In this document: positions 9,563 to 18,579 of the stretch, piece by piece | Layout: each line of letters begins with the position of its first letter | Position numbering within the stretch: the stretch's first letter is position 1 | Source of the DNA: Chthonomonadaceae bacterium | GTDB taxonomy: Bacteria > Armatimonadota > Chthonomonadetes > Chthonomonadales > Chthonomonadaceae | DNA: 64,000 nucleotides | Assembly (NCBI GenBank): GCA_027450145.1 | Contig: DAIDKH010000004.1 | Location: 1 to 64,000, forward strand | Direction: 5' to 3' | Translations under genes and position numbers: made by a program | The notes under the pieces: generated by a model | What the model was told of the DNA's origin: nothing | Seen by the model: only the letters and a program-made list of their open reading frames with translations | Database searches by the model: none

Positions 9563-9728
9563 CGCCGCTTTTGTTAGTTCAATGGTAGAATAGATTACTC
9601 GTATTACTGGCAGCGAGAAATTGCCATGCCGAAACAATAGATCCTCGAAGTGCTCAATAGTAACCAACAAATTCGTCATTGCTGACTGCACATCCGGCTC
9701 ATCGACTGCAGATGGGGGGTTCTAATAC

Positions 9729-10583
9729 ATGACATCCTTGCAAATTCCGATGAGAAACCGTCCCGTGTATCTACAGACCGACTCGCAACGATTGGTCGTT
9801 CTGGTTCGTGGTGAACCATTCATGACTTATGCCTATGGACCAGGCAGGAGTCCCGCAGTAGATGTGCTATGTGCAGCAGACAATAGGCAGGTTGCAGGGT
9901 GTAACAATGGCGCTCCCGCGATCACCATAGGCCACTCGAGCGTAAATCAAGTGTCGTATTTGGACGGTGGCTTGGGTTCTATAGAGCCACATGAGATCAT
10001 AGTGAGACGTGGAATATATTCCGCAGGCTTCGTACATCACCTGGTTTGGCGCGACAACCTAAGACGAGGAGTGATCGCCGAATCTCGCCGGCTACGGGTT
10101 ATAGCTGGGCCCTGTGAAGGCGGAATACTGGATCTCACAATACGACTTACTCCCCTATTGTCGACGGGCGTCATTTTTGCTGCGGACGGGCATGATCTTC
10201 TCCAAATCCACCTTGCATCCTCCCTTTTCAGTACACAAATTGGTCAGATGCGCGACGAACACGGACGGTGCGGGTGGGAAGAGGTAAACGGCAGGATCTC
10301 ACGGTGGGTATCGGTTGACGGAGTCGTGCGCGGTGAAACCGTTGGCATCGTAGTCCTGGACCATCCCCGCAATCCATTCCATCCTACCACCTGGCATGCC
10401 GACCAGCTAGGTACTCTGTCACCGTCTCCAATAATTTGGGCTGGTGTTGAGGAGATATTGACCAAGCCGGTCGTTTTACGTTACCGAGTTCTTACTCATT
10501 TAGGATATGTGGAGGCAGGTTGGTCGCACGCTAGGTTTCTGGAGTACGCCAGTGAACCGTCAAACGAAAACTTTGGAGACTAA
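9729..10583 (+). CDS. DUF6807 (PmoA-like) family protein
   Basis: The 284-residue protein shows features of the DUF6807 family, often annotated 'PmoA' or 'methane oxygenase PmoA' although unrelated to methane monooxygenase: an N-terminal beta sandwich, 'HHLVW' in the first half, 'GWEEVNGRISRWVSVDG' in the second half and 'LDHPRNPFHPTTWHA' after it. The His-rich segments suggest a metal or sugar site. No signal peptide is visible, so it is probably cytoplasmic. The family commonly lies in sugar-degradation loci; its activity is not established. The following ABC ATPase starts 2 bases after its stop codon with its ribosome site inside this gene, so the two are probably translated together. Confidence 0.7.
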   Translation: MTSLQIPMRNRPVYLQTDSQRLVVLVRGEPFMTYAYGPGRSPAVDVLCAADNRQVAGCNNGAPAITIGHSSVNQVSYLDGGLGSIEPHEIIVRRGIYSAGFVHHLVWRDNLRRGVIAESRRLRVIAGPCEGGILDLTIRLTPLLSTGVIFAADGHDLLQIHLASSLFSTQIGQMRDEHGRCGWEEVNGRISRWVSVDGVVRGETVGIVVLDHPRNPFHPTTWHADQLGTLSPSPIIWAGVEEILTKPVVLRYRVLTHLGYVEAGWSHARFLEYASEPSNENFGD

Positions 10584-10585
10584 TC

Positions 10586-11557
10586 TTGACCGATTTGCTT
10601 GCTGTAAACAATCTTCAAGTCGGCTTCCGCGGCGTCGAGGGCCCCATGGTTGTACGAGGTGTGTCATTCACTCTTCTGCCGGGTGAAACTGTAGGTCTTG
10701 TCGGGGAGTCCGGATCGGGTAAAAGCCTCACTGCTCAGGCAATAATGGGTCTTCTTCCGGCGGCAGCATCAATTGGTAAAGACTCCAGTATCGTCTTTCG
10801 TGGCACCGAACTAGTACGTGCTTCCGCAAAGCAGCTACAGGAACTACGCGGCAGCAGGATTGCTATGGTTTTTCAAGACCCGTTCTCAAGCCTCAATCCA
10901 ACCATGAAGCTTGGCGAACAGGTAGCAGAAGTGCTGCGGATGCACAAGGGAATGAATAAACGAAACGCGCTTGCGAGGACCGCAGAACTCTTTGACCTGG
11001 TTCGCCTGCCAGATGCAAAAACCAAGGTTTCACTTTATCCGCACGAGATCTCTGGCGGCCAACGACAACGCGTACTGCTCGCAATGTCCTTTGCCTGTCG
11101 TCCAGAACTGTTGATTGCTGATGAACCCACGACCGCTTTAGACGTAACCGTTCAGGCACAGATATTGGCACTGATGCGCGAGTTGGCAACAGAGACCCAG
11201 TGTGGGGTTCTGCTGATCACCCACGACTTAGGAGTGGTGGCCGAGACCTGCCAGAGAGTGCTTGTGATGTATGCCGGCCAGATTGTAGAGTCCGGTAGTG
11301 CCCAACAGGTACTTACAGCGCCTCTGCATCCGTACACACAGGGGCTGCTAAAGGCATTACCGCCGTTAGACGGCGATCGAGTGACGCGACTCTATTCCCT
11401 ACCCGGTCAACCACCAAATCTCGGCCTCGGTATTCGCGGTTGTTCATTTCTTGAACGATGCCCAATTGGGCGCAACGATCCCTGTAGCATTGAAGAGCCA
11501 GCACTACGAGCCATAGGGCACTCTGGGCAGAGTGTGCGATGCCATCTGGCAGGCTAA
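10586..11557 (+). CDS. Oligopeptide-type ABC transporter ATP-binding protein (OppD/DppD-like)
   Basis: The 323-residue protein has Walker A 'GESGSGKS', the Q loop '[12 protein letters not shown]', ABC signature 'SGGQRQR', Walker B '[12 protein letters not shown]' and the switch His in 'ITHDLG', followed by the C-terminal oligopeptide-transporter extension with conserved Cys residues ('[10 protein letters not shown]...C'). It should power import of peptides or oligosaccharides, as these families do both. No permease, binding protein or second ATPase is nearby, so partners must be encoded elsewhere. The TTG start at 10586 is supported by GGAG inside the preceding gene. Confidence 0.85.
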   Translation: MTDLLAVNNLQVGFRGVEGPMVVRGVSFTLLPGETVGLVGESGSGKSLTAQAIMGLLPAAASIGKDSSIVFRGTELVRASAKQLQELRGSRIAMVFQDPFSSLNPTMKLGEQVAEVLRMHKGMNKRNALARTAELFDLVRLPDAKTKVSLYPHEISGGQRQRVLLAMSFACRPELLIADEPTTALDVTVQAQILALMRELATETQCGVLLITHDLGVVAETCQRVLVMYAGQIVESGSAQQVLTAPLHPYTQGLLKALPPLDGDRVTRLYSLPGQPPNLGLGIRGCSFLERCPIGRNDPCSIEEPALRAIGHSGQSVRCHLAG

Positions 11558-11584
11558 CACTCAATTAGGCCATGAGCCGATTGA

Positions 11585-12085
11585 TCATTTCAGCCGCTTT
11601 CCCAATTTGTGCGTAACTACGGATTTTGGCACAATGCTTATGGCTCCATCAATCTCTAGCATTGCGATATCCACATCCGAAATGTCACCGATACCATGCT
11701 GCCTCATGGCCGCCAGCACCTCTTCCTCGGTAACCTTCTCGCGCCGCATGGCAGCGTCCATCCAATGGCCGTGATTAACTAATAGGGTTGGTGTTCCGAC
11801 CATACGCTGCTCAAGACGAGGAAGCTTTACAAATAACTTCGTCATAAGTGCGCCGAGAACGATTAGAGTACCGCTTGAAACCATACCGGGTGTGAGATTA
11901 CCGTTACCATTGGTCATTGCATTCTGCACACCGTTTGCGATGGCCATAATCATGGCGAGGTCGTATATGTTCATCTGACCTATTTGCCGTTTCCCAAGAA
12001 CCCTAAAGAGTAGTAGCAGAGTTAGGAATACAATCCCCGTGCGAGCAGCAATAAGCGAAAGAAAGTACAAAAAAGCATGGCTCAA
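11585..12085 (-). CDS. DUF421 (YetF-like) membrane protein, paralogue 1
   Basis: The protein (166 residues with the chosen start) has about three hydrophobic helices in the first 80 residues, the family motif 'LGKRQIGQMNIYDLAM' after the first helix, and a soluble C-terminal domain with 'GTPTLLVNHGH' and 'MLEIDGAISIVPK'. DUF421/YetF proteins are inner-membrane proteins of unknown function, linked to sporulation or stress in Bacillus. I chose a TTG start at 12085 because AAGGGGA lies 8 bases upstream; a GTG at 12142 has weaker support. It points towards the ABC ATPase gene and is one of three paralogues within 3.6 kb. Confidence 0.8.
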   Translation of the reverse strand: MSHAFLYFLSLIAARTGIVFLTLLLLFRVLGKRQIGQMNIYDLAMIMAIANGVQNAMTNGNGNLTPGMVSSGTLIVLGALMTKLFVKLPRLEQRMVGTPTLLVNHGHWMDAAMRREKVTEEEVLAAMRQHGIGDISDVDIAMLEIDGAISIVPKSVVTHKLGKRLK

Positions 12086-12497
12086 AGCAAATTTTCCCCT
12101 TATACGCACATAACTTTTGCCAAAAACTAACGGCCTGCCCACATTGGTGTCTGCAGCCAGTATCTCTAATGTTACCGCAACTTATAGGCTACCATGATAT
12201 AGCCCCGTTGGTTTTCGGCTTTTGCTGGCGGCAATAATAAGGCGATTCTCACGTTCGTACTCCAGAGGTTGCCTCAGACGACTGTAAACGCTCATTCACT
12301 CTCTGCCGTTACCAACGAAAATACTCTCAATTGCCGATCTTTCACGTGCGCGAAACCAGGTTGGCGATGAGTGCTAACCAGGTGAACCTCCCACGACAGC
12401 CCAGGGGCAATCCCGCCAATGTACGGTGCACGCGGGTTAGTTGACGAAGCCGCGGCAAGAATGTACAATGGCGTCAATTATTCAGGAGGAGATCAAG
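12086..12497. other. Divergent intergenic stretch
   Basis: This lies between the start of a DUF421 gene (minus) and a secreted hydrolase (plus). Promoters for both must lie here, but I cannot pick them with confidence. No repeat or RNA gene stands out. AGGAGGAG at 12484-12491 is the ribosome site of the hydrolase. Confidence 0.4.
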
Positions 12498-13982
12498 TTG
12501 CCACGTTTCTTAAAGTCGCTTGTTAAGCTTATCACAGCCACAGGCGTTCTCGTCGGTGCCATTGTCACCTGCTCGGCTCAAACCATCTCAGTAAATACAA
12601 ATAGGGTGATAATAGGGAAATTCATGGGCTTGGGAGTTCAATGGGATCCGTTTGAATACCAGCCAACGCCTTCGGAGTGGCGGACAATAACGACCCGCAT
12701 GGCGTTCTGCAAACCCGGCTACCTGCGCGTTATGTGGACGGCACCGTCCTATTGCTTGGGATTCAGAACCGATGGAACGCCAGAATATGTATGGCAAAAG
12801 GGATTTTCTGCCAAACGGACGGAGCTAAACAAACTTTGCGCCATATTACAGTTTGCTCAAGATCACAACGTACGCGTTTTGCTTGGTGAATGGTCACCGC
12901 CAATCGGACTAATTGGTAACGAAACAAACCCTGTGTGGGCACGAATGACTGTGGACCTGCTGCACTATCTTCGTGACACACGCGGCTTTACCTGTATTCG
13001 CTACTACAATGCGATTAACGAACCAAACGGCAACTGGTCTGGCAATAAGGACTACCCAACATGGGTAACGGTCATAAAAAATCTACATGCAGCATTTGTA
13101 AAGGCAGGTATCTCTAAACAGGTTCTTATCATTGGACCCGATACCACCGGCAACTCTTCGTGGATGGAGCCGTTTAACTGGCTTGACCAATCAGTAAGAG
13201 ACCTAAACGCGCAAATTGGAGCCTGGGATTTACACTGGTATGCACTAGATCCTGAAGTGTATAACGATGTGATGGAAAAGATTCTAACTGCCAAAACCAA
13301 GATGCTCGAAGCAGCCGGCCCACTAGCCGCGAACAAGCAGAGGTTCATGGGAGAATCCGGTATGCTCACGGGTCGAATTAATGGCGACCAGCAACCGCGC
13401 GTGAAGACATTTTCTTACGGCGTAATAATGTCTGATTATTGTGCTCAGGTCGCTCGCGCTGGATGGATGGGAGCCTCAGCCTGGGATCTGGATGACGCTA
13501 TGCATACGGTTCATGGCTACAAGAATCCACCAGACGCGCTTACACTAAAAGTCTGGGGCTTTTGGAATTCTGAGGGGGCGGCGATGGGCAATCCTTCTGA
13601 TTTTAATATAAGGCCGTGGTTTTACACATGGTCGCTTATGTCGCGCCTCTTTCCGCGTGGTTCGCAGATAGTCTACTCCAGTGCACCATCGTTAGCCCGG
13701 TTCCGAAACGTGGCTGGCGTTTTAAGCAAAGATGGTAAGAGGCTGGTGTCTATTATGCTGGTAAACGACGACAATCGCTCCAGAACGGTTACTGTGAACG
13801 TTCCTTCGGCGGGCCGAAATGTCACGCTCGAGGTTTACCACTATTTTAGAAACGATCGACCTATTAACAAAATGGGGTTCCCAGTTCCTGCCGCGATTAT
13901 GCGTCACGTTAACCTACGTAAAGGTTTACGGCTTGATCTTCCATCCTTAGGCGTAATCTTCCTAACTGAACAGAAAGGCTGA
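12498..13982 (+). CDS. Secreted clan GH-A glycoside hydrolase (GH39/GH30-like)
   Basis: The 494-residue protein has a signal peptide (about 1-27, ending 'TCSAQ') and a TIM-barrel pattern. The acid/base is E175 in 'AINEPNG' and the nucleophile candidate is E286 in 'MGESG'. A C-terminal beta domain ('VSIMLVNDDNRSRTVTVNV') follows, as in GH30, GH39 and GH51 enzymes. The substrate is uncertain; xylan, mannan or a glucan are all possible. I chose the TTG start at 12498 because AGGAGGAG lies six bases upstream and the signal peptide then begins naturally; an in-frame ATG at 12441 lacks a ribosome site. It is followed directly by a bidirectional terminator. Confidence 0.8.
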   Translation: MPRFLKSLVKLITATGVLVGAIVTCSAQTISVNTNRVIIGKFMGLGVQWDPFEYQPTPSEWRTITTRMAFCKPGYLRVMWTAPSYCLGFRTDGTPEYVWQKGFSAKRTELNKLCAILQFAQDHNVRVLLGEWSPPIGLIGNETNPVWARMTVDLLHYLRDTRGFTCIRYYNAINEPNGNWSGNKDYPTWVTVIKNLHAAFVKAGISKQVLIIGPDTTGNSSWMEPFNWLDQSVRDLNAQIGAWDLHWYALDPEVYNDVMEKILTAKTKMLEAAGPLAANKQRFMGESGMLTGRINGDQQPRVKTFSYGVIMSDYCAQVARAGWMGASAWDLDDAMHTVHGYKNPPDALTLKVWGFWNSEGAAMGNPSDFNIRPWFYTWSLMSRLFPRGSQIVYSSAPSLARFRNVAGVLSKDGKRLVSIMLVNDDNRSRTVTVNVPSAGRNVTLEVYHYFRNDRPINKMGFPVPAAIMRHVNLRKGLRLDLPSLGVIFLTEQKG

Positions 13983-13991
13983 TTTAGAGTG

Positions 13992-14022
13992 TTTTCAGGC
14001 GGTAGGTTACACCGCCTGAAAA
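13992..14022. terminator. Bidirectional terminator between convergent genes
   Basis: TTTTCAGGCGG (13992-14002) pairs with CCGCCTGAAAA (14012-14022). The A/T tails serve as a T run in both directions, closing the hydrolase gene (plus) and the DUF421 gene (minus), whose stop codon abuts it. Confidence 0.85.
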
Positions 14023-14562
14023 CTATGGCAGGCGCAAGCCACGATAGTGATGATGGCTCCGTTGGACAACTGCCTGCGATGGAACGACACTAATAGTACC
14101 GTCGACTTCGAGGATGCACATACGGGCGTCTGCAACGGATTTTATGCCGTGTTCGCGCAGCGCAGCGAGTATCTGCTCGGGGGTAACGCCTTCCTTGCGC
14201 ATATGAGATTCAATCATCTCGCCGTCATTCACTAACAAGGTTGGCTCGCCCACCATCACGTGTTCCAATTGGGACGATCTGCTCATCGCTAGAGTAAGTA
14301 GTCGGTTCCAAAAAAGCAACGTCAATGCTGCAATGATCCCGCCCACCAGAGAGCTGTCACTTCCAACCATGGAGTTTTGTACAGCATTTGCGAGTACAAT
14401 GATTAGCACAAGGTCGTAAATGTTCATCTGGCCAAGTTCGCGCTTACCCATAAGGCGCAGGCCTGCTACCAGAAAAAAGTAAATTATCGTAGTTTTACCG
14501 GCAATAGCCGCCCCGCCTGCGAGATCAGGATGGGTGAACACAGCGGAAAGCCATTGGGTCAT
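14023..14562 (-). CDS. DUF421 (YetF-like) membrane protein, paralogue 2
   Basis: The 179-residue protein has three predicted membrane helices, the motif 'MGKRELGQMNIYDLVL', and a soluble C-terminal domain with 'GEPTLLVNDGE' and 'ILEVDGTISVVPS'. It is clearly related to the proteins at 11585-12085 and 14603-15139. It is transcribed away from paralogue 3, with only 40 bases between the two starts, so their promoters must be overlapping or shared. Function is unknown for the family. Confidence 0.85.
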   Translation of the reverse strand: MTQWLSAVFTHPDLAGGAAIAGKTTIIYFFLVAGLRLMGKRELGQMNIYDLVLIIVLANAVQNSMVGSDSSLVGGIIAALTLLFWNRLLTLAMSRSSQLEHVMVGEPTLLVNDGEMIESHMRKEGVTPEQILAALREHGIKSVADARMCILEVDGTISVVPSQAVVQRSHHHYRGLRLP

Positions 14563-14602
14563 TTTCGGTATTCAAGCCTCTCGTAGCTGAGGATATTCTG
14601 AC

Positions 14603-15139
14603 ATGAGCGATCTTTTTCAAGTAGTATGGCACACTGCCGCAATATACCTATTTCTCATTGTGATGCTTCGTCTCGTTGGCAAGCGCCAAATGGGCCAGTT
14701 AAACGCGATCGATCTTATCGTCATCATTTTACTTGGCAGCGCCGTTGAGACCTCGATGGTGGCAGGAGACGTTTCGCTTCCTGCCGGTTTGGTCTGTGTT
14801 ACTGTGCTGCTTCTGCTTAATCGTGCCTTTGCTTACTGCCTACTCCATTCCAAACGATGGAGGCACATTGTCGTTGGCTCACCAATCGTACTTGTCAACC
14901 ACGGGCATTTAGTTTACGAAAACTTAAAGCGCGCCGGGCTCACGGAGGCGGATGTCCGCGAGGCCCTTAGAGAGCGCGAGGAAACTCGGCTGCGCAATAT
15001 CCAGACAGCAATACTGGAAACGGACGGCACAGTAACAGTCATACCAAAACCGGTTACCGGTCCGGATGCCCACCTCGAAGCAAAACCGTCTGTTCATCAA
15101 CTGAAGACCGTTGCAAACACCCCTTCAGCACCTTCTTAA
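14603..15139 (+). CDS. DUF421 (YetF-like) membrane protein, paralogue 3
   Basis: The 178-residue protein has membrane helices in the first 90 residues, the motif 'VGKRQMGQLNAIDLIV', then 'GSPIVLVNHGH' and 'ILETDGTVTVIPK' in the soluble part. It differs from the other two by an 'A' for 'Y' in the 'NxxDL' motif and by a C-terminal extension of about 25 residues rich in Pro, Ser and Lys. It is divergent from paralogue 2. Confidence 0.85.
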   Translation: MSDLFQVVWHTAAIYLFLIVMLRLVGKRQMGQLNAIDLIVIILLGSAVETSMVAGDVSLPAGLVCVTVLLLLNRAFAYCLLHSKRWRHIVVGSPIVLVNHGHLVYENLKRAGLTEADVREALREREETRLRNIQTAILETDGTVTVIPKPVTGPDAHLEAKPSVHQLKTVANTPSAPS

Positions 15140-15186
15140 ACTCACATCTGCGGTCAACCAGTTTCGCCACGACCGCAGCTCGATCA

Positions 15187-15609
15187 TCACGACGAGCTGG
15201 CGGTGCTGGTGCGATAGTAAAGGAGCCAGTAGATATCATACCGATCCTTCACCACGCCACTGACTGCGCCCCAGAACTGCTCGGTAAGAGGCAACAGCAC
15301 ATTACCACCGTCCGCCAGCTTTTCAAATACGGTGGCGCACTCCGTCGAATCATCTAGTTCTACGGTAAGAGTGACTGCCGAACAGTTGCGCTGCAGAGGG
15401 AGGTCCGCGTCTGCTCCCATAATCACGAACTGGCCATTACATAGTACCGACGTCACAACATTTGCCTGCTTGTCAACGGGGTGTAAATGCGCCACGGTGG
15501 TCTCACCAATTGTTGTGATACCTAACTCGCCTCCGAAGCACTTTTGATAGTAGCCCATAGCCTCTCGGCAGTTTCCATTGAAATTAAGGCACGGTATGGC
15601 AGGCCCCAT
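15187..15609 (-). CDS. PhnB-like VOC (glyoxalase-fold) protein
   Basis: The 140-residue protein begins 'MGPAIPCLNFNGNCREAMGYYQKCFGGEL', the typical opening of PhnB/3-demethylubiquinone methyltransferase-like VOC proteins, and ends with 'FWGAVSGVVKDRYDIYWLL', where these proteins have 'xWGxxxGxVxDxxGxxW'. These are small dimeric proteins of the glyoxalase/bleomycin-resistance superfamily; most have no known substrate. It is the last gene of a seven-gene minus-strand set led by a sigma factor. Confidence 0.82.
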   Translation of the reverse strand: MGPAIPCLNFNGNCREAMGYYQKCFGGELGITTIGETTVAHLHPVDKQANVVTSVLCNGQFVIMGADADLPLQRNCSAVTLTVELDDSTECATVFEKLADGGNVLLPLTEQFWGAVSGVVKDRYDIYWLLYYRTSTASSS

Positions 15610-15705
15610 CTGTCCTTTTTTCCTTTCGAGAGCAATGTGAGCTTTGCGGTGCCAGCATATTCGCGAGACACTGCAAAGCTCAAACGGTACCTAAGCCAAA
15701 TTCCC

Positions 15706-16128
15706 CTACTCGGCCGGCTCGCAGATAATACTCCAGGTGACGCCGTACTTGTCGGTGACGGCGCAAAAGACCGGAGCAAAGAAAGTTGGTGATATGGGGT
15801 GCAGTACCTTGCCTCCTGATCCCAGCGCCTCAAAGTACCGATTTGTCTCGTCTGCGGTCTTGACACTCAAGACGAGTGAGACCTGACTGCTTCCCTCGGA
15901 ATTCTGTTGAGTGCTACCAGGCTGTAGTCCCGTACCGAGTATTCTCAGCGTGGGAGACTTTAACTCGCAGTGCATCACTTCGTCCTGCAGCTCCTTAGGC
16001 AGTTCCGAGGCCATGGGAGTATCGGCTACTTTCAGAAAAGAGAGCTCTCCTCCAAAGACTGTTTGGTAAAAGCCCATTGCTTCACGGCAAGTTGGTCCTA
16101 ATCCAAGATAAGGGTAAATCGCTGTCAT
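15706..16128 (-). CDS. PhnB-like VOC (glyoxalase-fold) protein
   Basis: This 140-residue protein is a paralogue of the previous one, with 'TCREAMGFYQTVFGGELSFLKV' near the start and 'FFAPVFCAVTDKYGVTWSII' near the end. It starts 13 bases after the stop of the YCII/DGPF gene and is therefore almost certainly co-transcribed with it. The substrate is unknown. Confidence 0.83.
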   Translation of the reverse strand: MTAIYPYLGLGPTCREAMGFYQTVFGGELSFLKVADTPMASELPKELQDEVMHCELKSPTLRILGTGLQPGSTQQNSEGSSQVSLVLSVKTADETNRYFEALGSGGKVLHPISPTFFAPVFCAVTDKYGVTWSIICEPAE

Positions 16129-16140
16129 GTTAATCTCCAG

Positions 16141-16512
16141 TCAATTGGATGCACTGCCCGTAACCGGCAGGCCTGTAATCTCGATTACGGGTCGAATCTC
16201 GATAGTCCCCGTCCGTGCCATGGGAATTCTGGCAGCTGCATTCATGGCATCGTCCAGATCTGTGGCGTCAATCAGAAAATACCCACCCAACTGCTCCCGC
16301 GTCTCGGCAAATGGCCCATCCGTAACAAGCCGCTTGCCGTCCCGCACCTGCAGCTTTGTTGCAGTGGACGTGGGGTGAAGTGGATGCGCAGAGATATACT
16401 TGCCACTATCGTTCAGCTCATGAGCCAATGTGCAACTCTCAACATAACACGATTCCCGCTCAGCGTCACTTCGCTCACACTCTTCTCCATAAATCAACAG
16501 CATGTATTTCAT
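16141..16512 (-). CDS. YCII-related (DGPF-domain) protein
   Basis: The 123-residue protein starts 'MKYMLLIYGEE' and contains the signature 'VTDGPFAETREQLGGYFLID', which defines the DGPF/YCII-related family, plus a final 'TGTIEIRPV'. DGPF proteins are the usual neighbours of ECF42 sigma factors, and one such sigma factor heads this gene set. The biochemical role is unknown; the fold is a ferredoxin-like alpha/beta dimer. Confidence 0.87.
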   Translation of the reverse strand: MKYMLLIYGEECERSDAERESCYVESCTLAHELNDSGKYISAHPLHPTSTATKLQVRDGKRLVTDGPFAETREQLGGYFLIDATDLDDAMNAAARIPMARTGTIEIRPVIEITGLPVTGSASN

Positions 16513-16565
16513 CGTATCATCTCCATTACCGTCTGGCTAAGGGCCGCACGGCCCTCAGAGAATGT

Positions 16566-16862
16566 TTAGCCCCCCGCCATCGCCCCTACGATATAGAACG
16601 GCTCTTTGCCCATTTGGACTGCGTCGGGCAGTGACCTATCCATTCCGTCATGTGAAATGTCTTCACCACAGGCGAAGAAGCGCACAAATGCGCGTCGCCT
16701 GCCCGTTGCCGGATCTCGGATAGTCCCCCGTAGTGCGGGGTACTGGGCCTCCAAGGCATCCACAATGCTAGTTGGCGTCGGTGGTGCGGAAAGGTCCAGA
16801 TGCACATCCTCCGTGATTCTGGCTAGCGTTCGCAGTTGTACCGGAAGGACGACGGTGATCAT
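16566..16862 (-). CDS. MoaD/ThiS-like small ubiquitin-fold protein
   Basis: The 98-residue protein has a beta-grasp pattern and ends in 'GAMAGG'. A C-terminal Gly-Gly is the hallmark of MoaD and ThiS sulfur carriers, whose tail is adenylated and thiocarboxylated. '[11 protein letters not shown]' and '[10 protein letters not shown]' fit the family. No ThiF/MoeB-type activating enzyme or molybdopterin/thiamine gene is nearby. Its ATG overlaps the stop codon of the BNR-propeller gene by four bases (ATGA), so the two proteins are made together and probably act together. Confidence 0.75.
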   Translation of the reverse strand: MITVVLPVQLRTLARITEDVHLDLSAPPTPTSIVDALEAQYPALRGTIRDPATGRRRAFVRFFACGEDISHDGMDRSLPDAVQMGKEPFYIVGAMAGG

Positions 16863-17974
16863 GGTATCACCTGTGCCTCTACTGAGAGGACTGCTGGCAG
16901 GTCACGACAAACCGCTACCCACGAATCGCCCTCATCTGCGGAGGCGTAAACCTGACCGCCTGTTGTACCGAAATAGACACCGCATGGATCCATTGTATCT
17001 ACGGCCATGGCGTCCCGCAGCACGTTCACGTAACAATGTTCTTGCGGTAAGCCCTGCGTAAGCGGTTCCCACTCATTTCCGCCTGTGCGCGAGCGATATA
17101 CGCGTAGTTTGCCCTCGGGTGGATAGTGCTCTCCGTCGCTCTTAATGGGCACCACGTAAACGGTATCAGGCTGATGCGCGTGAACTGCGATGGGAAAACC
17201 AAAGTCTGAGGGGAGGTTGCCGCTGATCTCACTCCACGAATCGCCGCCATTCTCCGTTTTCATCACATCCCAATGTTTCTGCATATACAGTACATTTGGC
17301 CGTGCAGGATGCATTGCAATGCTATGAACACAGTGACCAACCTCCGCGGCAGGGTCCGGCAGCTCATAGGGGGATACAAGGCCGCAGTTGATAGGCTTCC
17401 ATGTCTGTCCAGCGTCCAGACTGCGGAAGGCGCCGGCAGCTGATATCGCTACGTAAATGCGGTTAGAATCGTTGTGGTCTACAAGGATGGTGTGTAGACA
17501 CATACCACCTGCGCCTGGCTGCCATAAACTCCCCTTCACGGCCCTCAACCCCGGCAGCTCTTGCCACGACTTGCCGCCGTCACGTGATAAGAACAGCGCA
17601 GCGTCCTCGATGCCAGCATACAGGAAGTCTGGATCCGTGCGAGACGGCTCAAAGTGCCAAACACGCTTGAATGCCCACGGATGAGGTGTTCCATCGTAAA
17701 ACATGTGGGTACCAACCTCGCCGTCATAGGCAAATTCGTTGTTCACCGTCTCCCAGGTTACACCGCCGTCATCGCTGCGTTGCACGACCTGACCGAACCA
17801 TCCGTGAGTTTGTGAAGCATACAGCCGGTTAGAATCCGCGGGTGAACCTTTTATGTGGTAGACCTCCCAACCACCGAACAAAGGACCATTTACGTGCCAG
17901 TCCTTGCGCTGTGCATCTGCCGTAAGGATAAATGCACCCTTGCGTGTACCCACTAATAAACGTACGTTGCTCAT
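16859..17974 (-). CDS. BNR/sialidase-like beta-propeller protein
   Basis: The 371-residue protein contains several Asp-box (S-x-D-x-G-x-x-W) repeats: '[10 protein letters not shown]', 'SRDGGKSWQ', 'SLDAGQTWK', 'ENGGDSWSE', 'RTGGNEWE' and 'SADEGDSWV'. These mark a six- or seven-bladed propeller of the sialidase/VPS10/BNR type. No signal peptide or sialidase catalytic residues are evident, so it is probably a cytoplasmic propeller of unknown function. The start at 17974 is supported by AGGAG six bases upstream; a TTG six bases earlier would overlap that spacer. It overlaps the MoaD-like gene by four bases. Confidence 0.8.
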   Translation of the reverse strand: MSNVRLLVGTRKGAFILTADAQRKDWHVNGPLFGGWEVYHIKGSPADSNRLYASQTHGWFGQVVQRSDDGGVTWETVNNEFAYDGEVGTHMFYDGTPHPWAFKRVWHFEPSRTDPDFLYAGIEDAALFLSRDGGKSWQELPGLRAVKGSLWQPGAGGMCLHTILVDHNDSNRIYVAISAAGAFRSLDAGQTWKPINCGLVSPYELPDPAAEVGHCVHSIAMHPARPNVLYMQKHWDVMKTENGGDSWSEISGNLPSDFGFPIAVHAHQPDTVYVVPIKSDGEHYPPEGKLRVYRSRTGGNEWEPLTQGLPQEHCYVNVLRDAMAVDTMDPCGVYFGTTGGQVYASADEGDSWVAVCRDLPAVLSVEAQVIP

Positions 17975-18046
17975 AACCAACTCCTGTTGAATTGCCGAGT
18001 AGGCAAACTTGGGTTCACCACGAATCCGTTCTACCGGTAGCCTGTT

Positions 18047-18457
18047 TTAGCGTTTGTTTTCGTGCTGATCCAGCAGCTTGTAAGATTGCTCTGCAACCGC
18101 CGATGCAAAATCTTCCGGCGAATAGATTTGCCGTAGCTCCAGCACTTCGCCATGGAGCATAGGCGCACGTTTCGCCCAGCTCACAGCTTCTTCCTTTGAA
18201 CCAACCTTCCAGATCCAATAGCCACCGACGAGTTCTCTTGACTCGATAAATGGTCCATCTGTCACGATGGGACTCCCATCAGAAAATCGCACGCGGGCAC
18301 CCTTGGAAGAGGGCTGCAATCCATTCATGTCCATCAAAACGCCAGCTTCCGCCAACTCCTTGTTGAATTCACCCATCTTGATCATCGTTTCTTCATCCGG
18401 TAGTTTCCCCGCTTCAACGGCGGGATCGCCCGGGTATACAATCACCATGAATTCCAT
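18047..18457 (-). CDS. YCII-related (DGPF-domain) protein
   Basis: The 136-residue protein starts 'MEFMVIVYPG' and has the signature 'PIVTDGPFIESRELVGGYWIW' and 'GEVLELRQIY'. It is the second DGPF protein of the gene set and the one closest to the ECF42-type sigma factor gene (123 bases away). A strong AAAGGAG lies just before its start. Its role is unknown. Confidence 0.87.
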   Translation of the reverse strand: MEFMVIVYPGDPAVEAGKLPDEETMIKMGEFNKELAEAGVLMDMNGLQPSSKGARVRFSDGSPIVTDGPFIESRELVGGYWIWKVGSKEEAVSWAKRAPMLHGEVLELRQIYSPEDFASAVAEQSYKLLDQHENKR

Positions 18458-18579
18458 GTTTTGCTCCTTTTACTGACATCGCGGACCAGGGTTCCACCCC
18501 AACGGGATGAATTCATCGCGGCTCGCTCATTAAGTAGTCGAAACGACCATCACAAAATCGACACCGTGTCCTCAACATT

